Shown piece after piece: positions 21,901-31,743 of a stretch of 59,061 nucleotides of DNA. How positions within the stretch are numbered: the first letter of the stretch is position 1; each line of letters opens with the position of its first letter. Below the pieces are notes generated by a model, which was not told where the DNA came from, ran no database searches, and worked only from the letters and a program-made list of their open reading frames with translations. Source of the stretch: Phoronis australis (lineage: Eukaryota > Phoronida > Phoronidae); assembly GCA_002633005.1 (NCBI GenBank), contig NMRA01000099.1:899138-958198 (forward strand), written 5' to 3'. The position numbers and the translations under genes were made by a program.

Positions 21901-24900
21901 AGGCCCTGAGAACTCGTAAACAAGCATGCTGGCGACTGTGGTTAAAGTATTTTTTATGATTTTTCCAGAGTCGCTATGTTTTAGTGTGTTTTTTAAATAA
22001 TGTTGCATGTCATACCTCTCAGAAAATTAATATTGTTCCAATAAATTAAGAAAATTGGAATATTCATTCTCGCGATCCTGCAACACCATCCAAATGTTCT
22101 TCTGTGTTACACACGGCAAAGCCAAAGTTTTATCCCCACGCGAAATAGCCTCGTTTACGCTCGACTAAAAAGGAATCTTTCAATCATATTTATATATCAT
22201 TCATTATTGTATTCCATGCATTATGTTTTTAGAAAAAAACGACACTCAACGTCCCACAATAAATACAAGTCTGTTCGCCAGCTTGGCTCGGCCGTTGCTA
22301 GGCTGGATACTACCGGGTTCATGAACTCGGTTTATTTACGAGTTCTCAGGGCCTCCACTGGGGGCGCCAGTATGCTTGTGACGTCAGTGGACAAAAGGGG
22401 AATTGGCCAACATTCACCATTCTGCCTACTGAACGCACGCCTGAAATGCCAACTCCGATCTCGTGATCTCTGAGATTGCGCCGCGCATGCGTGAGATTTG
22501 TTTGCATTCATTTGTTCCGGTGTGTGTACTAGCTATTCCGCCGAATTGCATAAGAGCCATATCATTAGAAAGTCCTTGAAAGTTCTTGATAATTATATCA
22601 GAAAGCAAAAGATAAATAATTTAATTCACAAGTAATTATCATTTCACACACCTGACTGGTTAATAGCTATTTTTAATTCCTAAAAAAGAGTGCTTCCAAA
22701 ATGCGAAAAATAACAGCGTGTAATAGTAACTAAAAGAAAATGAACCAAGGAAGTTGTATAAATGTCTAGTTTAACAATTAGGGAAATAATTTCAATGATT
22801 CAAAAGATTTCTACCCTATGAAGACAAAGCTTTTTTAATGTAGATCCTTCAAACTTGCTGTGGTAATTTATTGAAGCATTCATCCAAAACTACATCTTTC
22901 TATATTATAATTAATCGGACCTTTGGTGCCGTGTGATACAATTATTTAGCAAAAATTCAGAATGCAGTGACATTTACGAAAAGTGCGATAAACTACTCCA
23001 AGTATCTATCCGAAATTTGCAGACAAAGGTTTTCTGATACTGAGATAAAAATGGACAAACATCTGTCACGTGACATGTACTGTGGATAGCTCGTTACATT
23101 GCTTGCAGTGTACGACTTTCCATAAAAGCTCTTTTCTTCAGAAAGTAAAAGTTAGTGATCCTGATACATAAAGTGTATGTTACCGAAAGCAAGAGACACT
23201 GTAACACATTTTTGCGATTGATACGTTACTTATGTTCATAAAAAGAGACAATATTATTTTGAACACATGTTGCGCAGAAGTCACGGTCAACATTCAAGAA
23301 CTAAAAAGAACAGAACAACTGGATTAAAACGCGGAACTTCAGGATAAAAAGCGAAACATCTGGGTCTAAGCCAAAACGTAAGGTTAAAATGTTCGCTGCA
23401 ACACACAAAGACGGGCTGACAAGGTTTTTGTCGAAAAAGAGATGTAACCCCAAAAAATACCCAACAGCGTTGTTTGTTTGTTGTTTTTTATAGTTGAATG
23501 CGAACTTGCTGGTGCCGCAAAAACCCATTAAACGCCCGTTTTTTTCTTTTTAGTCGATCTGAAAAATATGGCTATGTCGCATGAGAAATAACAATGATAA
23601 TTTGTCAATTTGACCGTGTGCCAAAAGCAGAACATTTAGATGGTGGCGCGATGGCGGAAAAAATAAAAAGCGAGACAGTCCGAAAAAGCCGGGCAATTAG
23701 CAAATACACAGTACGCCGTCAGCAACAGGAAGTTCTAGATTGTTTTTTTTTTCAAGGTAAACGTTTCATTTAAAAATTATTTAGCGGGCATAGATAAATA
23801 CTACAGGTAACAGTAGGCCTTATTTTCAGAAATCGAATTGACAAAACTGACGGCAACTGAGCAACAGGTAAATATTGCACAAACAAATTATTATCAAAAA
23901 GATCGAAACAATGATAATACACACACGCACGCACGCGCGCACGCACACACATACACACCTTCAATTAGCAAATTATGATTTTTTTGGAAAGTTACTTATA
24001 CTTTTCATTTAGGCCAAATGTAACTTCTTTCCGGAAAATACACGATTTTAACATCCAAAATATCTTGTTGTTTTTAGTATGATAGGTTGTCGAAAGGGGC
24101 TCTACGACTGGAGCTGAAAAGATTTTAGGGGCCAAACTACTCCCGGCATCCACCTAGGGCCACAGGTCGGTGCTTATAAAGAATAACTACTGTAAATGTC
24201 GGGTCCGTTGACTAATTTTGCAGAGAAATCGCTGATTGTATGGAACCGTGCCTCAAGAGTCCCACTTGATTAACAAACATGACAAAATGAAAATGAATCA
24301 ATGGTTTGATTTGATAACTACAACTCTCCATTAAAACTCAGTCGAACAGGTAGCAGGAAATTCTCAGGGCAAACTATCGCGGCTATTCTCGGGGTCCCAA
24401 GCTCTAATCAGAATGGAATACATAGGTCACGTGAGGGAGTTGGCATTCCAGGGCTGGAGTGATTTTAGGTAATTCTATCGGACACCTAGAAGTCGGAGTC
24501 GGAAATCGAGAATACAGCAGAGCTTGTTAGTTTTTTAGCCCTCTTCATAGCTAATAACTTCAATAAGTCCATCCTAATACCCAGAAATAATCCCAAAGAT
24601 GTACTTTTTGGTCTTAAAACCGATTGTACGCTGCAACATATTTGAAAAACATTCTTTTGGTCCATGTTTCGTGATGGGACCTTCGTTTTCTCTATACGAC
24701 GAATTAGCATTACTAATTACACATGACAAAAACATGGACCACCGCTGTCTTAATTCATTCGAGTTTGAACATTTCTAGTACGACTTAACGTAATTGCGTG
24801 TGTCTTGTAATTCTTGGCCTCAAGCAGTTCTTTCGAAGTTCTGACATCACGTTTAATTTGACTAAGGAACAGCTTGAGGCCAATTCCTTAACGATAAACG

Positions 24901-27900
24901 GTCTAAACCAAAAGTTGTTCCTTGTGATGGAAGGCGGGTTTCTAACCGTAAAGGTCTCGATATGTGGCCAACGGGGGTGAGTTCACCTAAACACGGGTGA
25001 CCAGTTTTTAGTATTCTCAAGGGTAGCGAAACGATCCATTGGCCGGAAATCAAAGAATAGTTCGGTGACACTTTTACGAGTCAACAGTCGCCGAGTTTGT
25101 ACTCCAGTCAACATGGCTGTTGAACTAGAAGTTCCAGTTCGTCCTTTTCCATGTTAGACCTAGGGAGTTGGTCTCGGGCCAAAGGTATACGCAAACAAAA
25201 TCTAGCGATCATATTTATAGTTCCGGCCACTGCATTGCTTCGCTATCCCTGTGCTGTCACCTTTCTGAGTTGTCCTGTATTTTTGGTCATATAAGTGCCA
25301 CGCCTTAGCGTGCGACTTTAAGACATTGTGGGCCGCTTTATAAGGACTCACACCAGGGTCGGCAATACCAGGGGCATGGACCGCAACGCCATAGCCCAGC
25401 CACGTGAACACGAAAGGTTCGTTGAAGGTCAGCCAAAGTTTTACCTAAGAAAACAAGACATATTAATAGGCATAGTCATGTGGAAGGTTTATTAGTATTT
25501 TGTGAAACTGATTTCTTTTTTTTAAGCATGATTTGTTCTTTCAAGCGTGGCATTCAGGTCTTAGCTGGAAACATTTTACGGCAAAATTTGAAGAAATAAG
25601 CGTAACTAAACTCGTCACAATGACATGTGGATATTAGTTTCTTTCTAGTTATTTCAGTGACAAAATCATCGAAGTGCAAGAAAGACAATACATTCTGCAG
25701 CTTACGTTGTCTCCGAGCTCCCGGTAACACACGTCCGCGTAGTCCCGGAAATGGTTAACAATGGTCTCATTTGTCCAACCGCCTACGTCCTGTAGCGCCT
25801 GAGGGAGGTCCCAGTGATACAACGTTACCATAGGCTCGATGTCATTACTCTTTAGCTCTGCTGCGAGCGCCTTGTAGAAGTTCATTCCTTCTTGGTTATA
25901 GGACTTTTTAGTTCCGTCGGGAAACACTCGTGGCCATGAGATGGAGAAACGGTAGTGATCCACCTTTGAATGCATTGAAATACACAAACAGCTAAGAAGT
26001 TGGCTTCTCATGGCTGTTCCATTTAGACATCGAGTGTGATTTCATACAACAACCAGTAGTCGGTTCTTTCCGAGCATTAATGTCACAATTATAGGAGTAA
26101 GGAACAAAGTGAGATCAGTTTCATGGAAAAAGTGGTCTAAATCAAAAGTTATTTTCTTTGATGGAAGGCAGGACTACGAACACAATTCCTTAAAATAAGG
26201 ATTGAATTGTTACATTACGAAGCTGGAAACGCGAACAGTATGACCAAAGTTAATCTTGACATGCATAACGAAAGAGGCAACTATCGAGGTACCGGTACTT
26301 TGTAAAATAAACAATCTTCGTTTGGACAATGGCTTTGGAATTTGGATTCTGTTAACAATAGCTTCAGTTACATTTCTAAAATATTCACACCATTTTCACC
26401 CCCTGTCACGCACTCCAAGTTGGAATCGAACACACTTGGTGTATCAACGAACACAGGATTCGAACTTTTGTATCACAAACTATTATTTATCTATGATGAA
26501 ACTACCACTTTTCAACTATTCATACTTTTTAGTAAATTCATTATCATCATGGGTCATTATCGTCGTCCTTTATCATTAAATTAATCACAATCATCATCAG
26601 AACCACTATCATCATCATGATAACTACCACCACCACCCCATCATCATCACCATTATCATCGTAATTATCACCACCGCTACCGTCATCAGAATCGTCACCG
26701 ACATCAACATCATCATCACAATTGTTTTCATCACCATCTCTACCATTGTCATCATTTCCATTCCATTGTTATCTTCATCACTTCTATCATCACCACCATC
26801 GTTATCGTCATCACTTAGCATTTATCATCATCATTATCGTCATCATCATCACTGCCACCACCGTCAGCTCATCATCACCACAATTTCCGTTGTCACATTA
26901 ATCACCACCACCGTCTCATCCCCACTGTCATCTTCGTCATCATAAACATCACCATCGTCAATAATAACTCACTCCCATCTCTTTGGAAAGAGCAACATCT
27001 TCCTTGTATTTATGAAAACTGTCACACGCTATGTCACCCGTGCTGTTATCAGCTATCCTGTGTGGAATCTGGTGCGTGAATTCATCCCAGATACCAAAAC
27101 CTTTACCTGGAAAGGAAAAAGGGCTCGATTAACCACTCATTTCGATGAATCCGGTCAGGGCGATTAGATTTAAAGGTTCCACGCAATAGACAAAATTCCT
27201 TTTAAACACGTGAAATACGTGTATTAGTGGTCAACTTTAGCGTGCTGTTTTTTCGTATTTTCCACAGGGTACTCTAATTAACCCGCCTCATCACGAGCCC
27301 TATTTAACACCGAAAAAAAATTAGGTGGCATCATACAGGTCGATTGGTAGCGACCTACATGGGCGAATTTCGTTGACAAAGAAGGAAGAGAGTGTTGACT
27401 GACTTAAGTAACAACTTCTATGGGATCAAAGAATTTCTACATGACCCGTCACAGAATTTTCTGAAACTTTACCGATTGATTCATATCCACCTCAAACTAC
27501 ACCAATCCCCATAATACACTCATTGACCTCTCTGTCTATTTTTATAACACCTGAAATGGTTACATGAACAATGCAACACGTGTGAATTAGAGACTGAAAT
27601 TCTATGCTGTGCAGGCATGTATAATATTCATCCCCCAGCCCAAAATTATGAAAATGGCCACATGAACAGGTTTTTATCAGTGTCGGAATCTGCACAAAAA
27701 GTGCAACAGAGCATGTACGATCTACAGGTACTGTGAGTGAGCCAGTTTTTAAGCATGAAATCACCCTGGCTGGAGAGGGCGTGTTTGGTACATTGCTCGG
27801 TGCACGAAAGCTCACTACTTTCGATGAAATATAGGCTCCCTTTGGTTATTGACAGACACACTTGCGATCTAGCAAGGGAAACTGCATTCGATGACATTGC

Positions 27901-30900
27901 AAGACAGTGGGTGTCTGCCCCATCCGCCATTATGGCGTTTTCGCGTTGCTCCCAACTTGTTCGATTCTATAGCTCAACAACAAGTTGGGAAGTTTACCCC
28001 TGTAGCCCACAGCTTACATTAATTCTATCCTGGCATTTATGGTTGGAGGGCCAGCTCTCTTTTGTTCGATAATTGCTCTATCTCCCATAAGATCGTATCT
28101 ACCCTGACTGGGCTGTGATGTTAAAAATAAAAGTTAAGTTATAATATATTTGAACATAAACCAATAGCATTTCTGAAAATTTCGTCAAATGGTGATCATG
28201 TTTGGTTTTTGAATCACCAAAATCGCCCAACTGCAACCGAAGTTACGACAATCTATTCCGAATACACCAATTCACTCTGAGTTTGACTGTGTTCACACGT
28301 GGTCTGAAATAAGCCTGGTAGATAATTGGTCTGCTTGTTGTCATAACAGACAAAAGATTGTGCTTGGCAGTTAACACAGAAGCTAGATGTTATCACACGC
28401 TCAAAACCTCCTACCTCTGGTAAAGCCACTGAACGGGAAAACGCTGTCATGTCTGCATTTGGAGCATCGGGTTCTTATGAAGAGAGCTGGCCACAGTCCG
28501 TTCTAATGAAACTGTGTCTACTCTAGGTGGTCACTACACATAAGGAAATGGAGCTCTAGCTTTGCTCATGACGTGAAAGTGGTCTTGACGGAAAATTTGC
28601 AGCCGGGCAAAGAACTGATGTCAAGAGCGTCCCTACAGTCGTGACTAAAGAGATGAATTTAGCAAACAATGGCCAGAAAGAAAACATTTTAAATGAGATT
28701 ACTGGCGACCGTAGGCCCATACTCAGGGCTTCTTCTATTGTATGGCTGCCTCCTCTAAAGCTGGCCGTAGGATGGAGACGCGCAAACGGTTGAGGGAAAT
28801 TTTTAAGATCCGAACTATTACACGAAGTTCTGGGTTAATACCCAGTCCGTTCTACTCTGGGAAGTCTTGTCGACATCTTTTTCTGTTGGATGATGGTCGA
28901 GGTTTAAAAATCAACAGTTATTTCTTGATGTTGTATGTTCATACAGTTTAATTTGTTCAGCATTTTATATGGTCTGAGTTTATTCTGCTGTGAAAAGAAG
29001 GAAAGACAGGCAACATACCTGTACTATTTAATCGATATTACTGTAAGAGTTGAAATTTACAAAAGCACCTTTTTCGCTCAAGCCCAAGGGATGGAAGCTT
29101 CAGATAACGACAAAATGCTCATCACATATCATATATGTGACGGGACAGTAGGAACTGTGTGTCAGAATAAATACTGATTAAGTAATTAGTAAGAATAGAT
29201 CCATTTTAGTTGCCCAAAATTTGTGCATATGTACTTTCAAATCATGGGGTCAGACTTGTTGACATGTACTTTAACGTCAAAATCTATTTTTAGATGGTGT
29301 TTACAACTTTGGGTTCTGGGGTCAAAGTACTCTAGAGATTCTAGAAAATTCTGAGAACAAATTGTAACAGCCAATAATATGATTGGATATGATCATGTGG
29401 TTTTTATTAGTCAATCACTAAATAAGTAGAATGTTATATTATGGACTGAAATCAACAAGATAATCATGCGCTATAGTAGTTGAAGCATAAAGTCTTGCTA
29501 CAGTGTACAGAGGAAATTGTACGACAGAGCCATCTCGTGGAAGATTCTAGAAAGGATCTTGGCTAGGGCAAGGGTTAACGAACAGGAAGTTAACTAAGAT
29601 ACTACCTGAAGTATTGCGTCAACTGCCAGAGACTGTGACCAGCAAGAAGAATCGCGGGTAGAAGAAATTGCCTGCAAGCGTTACATCACCTGAGACGGTG
29701 ACCAGCAAGTACACTGTCGCTATACAGCGTGTGTGTGTAGTTCGAAGATTCACCAACAGGACAGACATCCAGCTAGTGGAGAGTCCTAGCTTGGATAGCA
29801 GATAAGAATTTGATTATTTGTGTTGATTGATTAAAGTAATCTTTAAAGAGGGCGCTAGTGTAGCTACTTTTCTTTGTAGTTGATTACTTAATTAACAACA
29901 GGTTTCACTTGTCTAATTAGAGGTTATCATATAATAAATTAATTACTGGATTTGATTATTCACTCTCCATCTACGCACAATCTCAAAGCATAGCTACCTT
30001 TTAAACAAACCCACAGTCAATCGTCTGACACTGTGCGTTCACTGCTATGCTTATATTTAGTTGTTGCGGTTCATTTATCCTTGTGCTACTGCCTTTGTTG
30101 CGTCTCAGTGCGCCTTTGTTATGTGGGCATACAGGCGCATGTGTAACTGAACTGACGATGTTTATTTTCTAAAAAGCCAGTTATACATACTTGAGAAAAA
30201 CCAAGGTCATTGGATTTGGTAATTGCATCCTCCAGCATTTTTACATAAGAAATGGGGTTCTGCGAATTGTGAGGTCCCATATAGAAATAGGAGTGACAAG
30301 TGATTTAGAATCTCGAGGGTCGGTCTCATTTCTAAATCAACCAATAACATTCAAGTACAAACTAGGTCATCTTTTCACAAACAACGACGTCATCTTGCGA
30401 CGGTATAATTTAATAACATGGCGTAGACATCAAGGCGTGTGTGCGGAAAATGTCAAGGTTTTTGCATATAGGCACGTTAGAGGCGCACCATAGGGGGCGG
30501 GGGGAGGGAAGGGGTGGACTATAGCCCCCACTTATTTCAGTGCTGCGCAGCCCATGTTTTCTGCCGACTTCTTTCATTAAATGACCTTTTCTGTTTTGGT
30601 TAGGAGCTGGTACTGTATTTTGCTGAGTCTTTTAGGCCTTGCAACTACCACAGGTACGATTTTAAATTGTAACATTTGGGCAAAATTGTGTTCCACGATT
30701 TAACAACCTTTTGGAGCGTGTCTGGAAATATTTATTAACAAACAGGTTACGTGTCTAGCCACCATGTGAACCGGACATTAGCCGATTTTCAGTGCCAGTC
30801 TCTCTACGTTCTTGATATCTAACCTAACAGTGATGCCAGAATCAGGTACTTAAAGCTGTTGCCCTTTCACAGTATTGTAAAAAGTCTGCAGTACTCGTAC

Positions 30901-31475
30901 ACTGCTTTTTTGGAGTCTGGATTCCTCTGTGTACAGACTTGCTATAGAAAACCCCACAAAACTGGTACAGTCGTGATGTTCGGTGTTTTAAGCTATAAGT
31001 AACACTTGCAGTGTCAGTAAAAAAACATTTCAAATGATGTCGCACGTCAAACGTGACTAAAAATTCGAGTTCTCTGGAGACCACTTGTTAACCTATTGAA
31101 CGACGCAACCCATCGCGTACAGATTGCGCACTTGAAACGCTACAGTTTCATATGTCTTGCATGTCAGCTTAACTGTGATGTTGTTGGCTTCCAGTCTCTT
31201 TTGGATAATCGTTTCCAGGCGCATCACGTACATGCGGCCATAGTGTTGCAATGTTGCCTATCGTTCAAAACGTTTAATTTGCTAGGTGAGTAACGTGATT
31301 GTGACCTACCACTCTCGTTCCAAGCACCCTCAATCTGGTAACTAGAAGTGGCTGTTCCCCACATAAAATCCTCGTCAAATGAGTCGTACAGGAACCCGTC
31401 ATTGAATGGATCCGAATAGGCCAGCGTGGTGGAGAGGATGGTAAACGACAGAAAAATATAGAGAACCGTCATCAT
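18650..31475 (-). CDS. GH1 beta-glucosidase / lactase-like enzyme (GH1-A), eight exons, about 526 aa, one frame break
   Basis: Seen: exons 31310-31475, 26973-27106, 25706-25963, 25261-25446, 21316-21555, 20783-20918, 20246-20430 and 18650-18927, in transcript order. GH1 marks in order: signal peptide (residues 1-19), [33 protein letters not shown], acid/base TFNEP (Glu195), DFFGLNHYT, nucleophile YITENGVSD (Glu406), and the sugar-binding pair in DNFEWASG (Glu456, Trp457). Known: GH1 enzymes hydrolyse beta-glucosides and galactosides with net retention. Inferred: the C-terminus (NSS at 504-506, then 16 mostly hydrophobic residues to the end) suggests a GPI anchor, so an outer-surface enzyme. 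Odd: the exons total 1583 nt, two too many. Exon 4 begins with GTA and a run that makes six A, where GTAAAACTTTGG would keep frame. This is either a sequencing or assembly indel or a real frameshift. Start: ATG at 31475; an upstream in-frame TTG at 31481 is not used. Its paralogue is the plus-strand gene at 38281. Confidence 0.88.
18928..20245 (-). other. GH1-A intron 7
   Basis: 1318 bases, including the small hAT-like element at 19536-19742. The rest shows no recognisable structure. Confidence 0.8.
19536..19742. mobile_element. 207-bp hAT-like MITE
   Basis: Left end CAGTGGAAGATCTAC, right end inverted CAGAGGCAAATCTAC. Flanks are GTAGC (19531-19535) and GTAAC (19743-19747), a 5-bp duplication with one difference. 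Subterminal G and C runs resemble the other short elements in this window. Confidence 0.5.
20246..20430 (-). CDS. GH1-A exon 7 (nucleophile)
   Basis: Residues 373-434 plus one base: [20 protein letters not shown], then [19 protein letters not shown] with nucleophile Glu406, and the [10 protein letters not shown] helix. Exactly 185 nt, the same length as the paralogous exon. Acceptor TTTTTCAG, donor GTACTG. Confidence 0.93.
20431..20782 (-). other. GH1-A intron 6
   Basis: 352 bases; I see nothing in it. Confidence 0.8.
20783..20918 (-). CDS. GH1-A exon 6
   Basis: Residues 328-372 plus two bases: [18 protein letters not shown] (Asn and Tyr of the NHYT motif contact substrate and nucleophile), then DPKWLG. 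Acceptor TTTCAG, donor GTATAG. Confidence 0.9.
20919..21315 (-). other. GH1-A intron 5
   Basis: 397 bases; I see nothing in it. Confidence 0.8.
21316..21555 (-). CDS. GH1-A exon 5
   Basis: Residues 248-327 plus one base: [55 protein letters not shown]. The acceptor AAG has a weak pyrimidine tract, but its position and phase match the paralogue. Donor GTAAGC. Confidence 0.9.
21788..22443 (+). repeat. Dispersed repeat, interrupted copy
   Basis: CTAGATTTTAG and GGTCCTAGCG lie left of the inserted element, and CTACTGAACGCACGCCTG resumes right of it. Together they rebuild the uninterrupted arrangement seen at 2074-2129. Confidence 0.65.
21830..22425. mobile_element. 596-bp MITE with about 94-bp terminal inverted repeats and 9-bp duplication
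   Basis: Ends GCAGAATGGTGAATGTTGGC mirror each other to 21922 on the left and from 22332 on the right, with two mismatches in about 94 bases. CTACTGAAC flanks both sides (21821-21829, 22426-22434). Long inverted ends with a 9-bp duplication suit Mutator-like elements. No transposase inside. The near-identity of the arms points to a fairly recent insertion. Confidence 0.8.
23919..23958. repeat. CA/CG dinucleotide microsatellite
   Basis: Alternating ACACACGCACGCACGCGCGC and on; a purine-pyrimidine alternating tract that could adopt left-handed DNA. Confidence 0.8.
24860..24965 (+). repeat. GH1-intron repeat, copy 1
   Basis: Contains CGATAAACGGTCTAAACCAA, AAGTTGTTCC, GATGGAAGGCGGGTTTCTAA. Copies at 26120-26180, 48765-48890 (minus) and 49060-49130 share the order of these blocks. 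Read in one frame it gives [10 protein letters not shown] and EGGFLT; the 48.8-kb copy gives [10 protein letters not shown] and EGGFIT. Confidence 0.6.
25261..25446 (-). CDS. GH1-A exon 4 (acid/base; frame break at its 5' end)
   Basis: Encodes [19 protein letters not shown] and onward to YRTTQK plus one base, with catalytic acid/base Glu in TFNEP. The acceptor TTAG is followed by GTAAAAAACTTTGG. Exon 3 ends in phase 0, so this reads out of frame unless two A are removed, or one added. No alternative GT-AG pair nearby restores frame. Confidence 0.85.
25706..25963 (-). CDS. GH1-A exon 3
   Basis: Residues 101-186: [48 protein letters not shown]. The YHWDLP histidine and tryptophan line the active site. 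Donor GTAAGC; phase 0, same border as in the paralogue. Confidence 0.93.
26120..26180 (+). repeat. GH1-intron repeat, copy 2
   Basis: AAAGTGGTCTAAATCAAAAG, then TTGATGGAAGGCAGG; a shorter, more diverged copy in GH1-A intron 2. Confidence 0.5.
26585..26962. repeat. Degenerate ATC/ACC triplet array
   Basis: About 380 bases of imperfect CATCATCACCATCATCATC-type triplets. On the minus strand this gives long poly-Asp/Met-like frames that are not genes. It begins a few bases inside the intron next to GH1-A exon 2. Confidence 0.85.
26973..27106 (-). CDS. GH1-A exon 2
   Basis: Residues 56-100: [32 protein letters not shown]. Too short and start-less to appear as an independent open frame. It was found from the GH1 pattern GKGxSIWDxF and GDxAxDxxHxxxED. 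Acceptor CCAG, donor GTGAGT. The intron below it begins directly with the degenerate ATC-triplet array. Confidence 0.9.
29338..29352. promoter_or_regulatory. Heat-shock-element-like motif 1
   Basis: ATTCTAGAAAATTCT: three alternating nTTCn/nGAAn units, the consensus arrangement for heat-shock factor. Position deep in an intron or repeat makes function doubtful. Confidence 0.25.
29539..29553. promoter_or_regulatory. Heat-shock-element-like motif 2
   Basis: GGAAGATTCTAGAAA: again three alternating units, sharing GATTCTAGAAA with the motif 200 bases upstream. Confidence 0.25.
31310..31475 (-). CDS. GH1-A exon 1 (start, signal peptide)
   Basis: Residues 1-55 plus one base: [19 protein letters not shown] signal peptide, then the GH1 start [19 protein letters not shown]. 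The glutamine of SYQIEG binds the glycone in family members. Donor GTAGGT (minus strand) just below 31310. Confidence 0.9.
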
Positions 31476-31504
31476 GAACAATACACCTTTACTTAGCTCC
31501 AGGA

Positions 31505-31512
31505 CTCGCGAG
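31505..31512. promoter_or_regulatory. CTCGCGAG palindrome upstream of GH1-A
   Basis: Within GTCTCGCGAGT on the minus strand, 30 bases before the GH1-A ATG. It is one base short of the TCTCGCGAGA palindrome known from animal promoters. A role here is only inferred from position. Confidence 0.3.
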
Positions 31513-31637
31513 ACTTATTACAGTGATTTATCACTGCTTTCGACCGATATCGCAGTGGCGCGACCGGGGGTTCCTTCTTTTTCGGCAAGCGTCAGGACTG
31601 GCATCAGATCTGTATTGCTCATAATGACGACGAGGGC

Positions 31638-31676
31638 AATGATGATGATGATGATGATGTGATGATGAGGATGATG

Positions 31677-31711
<35 letters not shown>

Positions 31712-31743
31712 GTGATGACAATGACGACGATGATGATGACGAT
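31638..31743. repeat. ATG/CAT triplet microsatellite upstream of GH1-A
   Basis: Nearly pure GATGATGATG runs with GTGATG interruptions, 165-270 bases before the GH1-A ATG. Poly-Met and poly-His frames across it are artefacts. Confidence 0.85.

Larger units (their letters stand above)
21556..25260 (-). other. GH1-A intron 4
   Basis: 3705 bases with the 596-bp element (21830-22425), a CA/CG dinucleotide tract (23919-23958) and a copy of the AACGG..CAAAAGT repeat (24860-24965). The region 22450-23900 shows no structure I recognise. Confidence 0.8.
25964..26972 (-). other. GH1-A intron 2
   Basis: 1009 bases: GH1-intron repeat copy 2, two B-box-like GTTCGA motifs near 26420-26470, and the ATC-triplet array that abuts the donor of exon 2. 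Confidence 0.8.
27107..31309 (-). other. GH1-A intron 1
   Basis: 4203 bases. Minus-strand open fragments at 27492-27930 and 28253-28450 are Cys/His-rich but unassigned. Two heat-shock-element-like motifs lie at 29338 and 29539. A G-rich patch is at 30491-30520. I recognise no other structure. Confidence 0.75.

Noticed and set aside
26624-26821. Asp/Met-rich minus-strand frame
   Set aside because: Translation of the degenerate ATC array in GH1-A intron 2.
29369-30029. Solo LTR starting TGTAACAG
   Set aside because: No matching end, target duplication or second copy was found in the window.
31475-31481. Upstream TTG as GH1-A start
   Set aside because: A eukaryotic gene with an ATG two codons further on and a good signal peptide from there.
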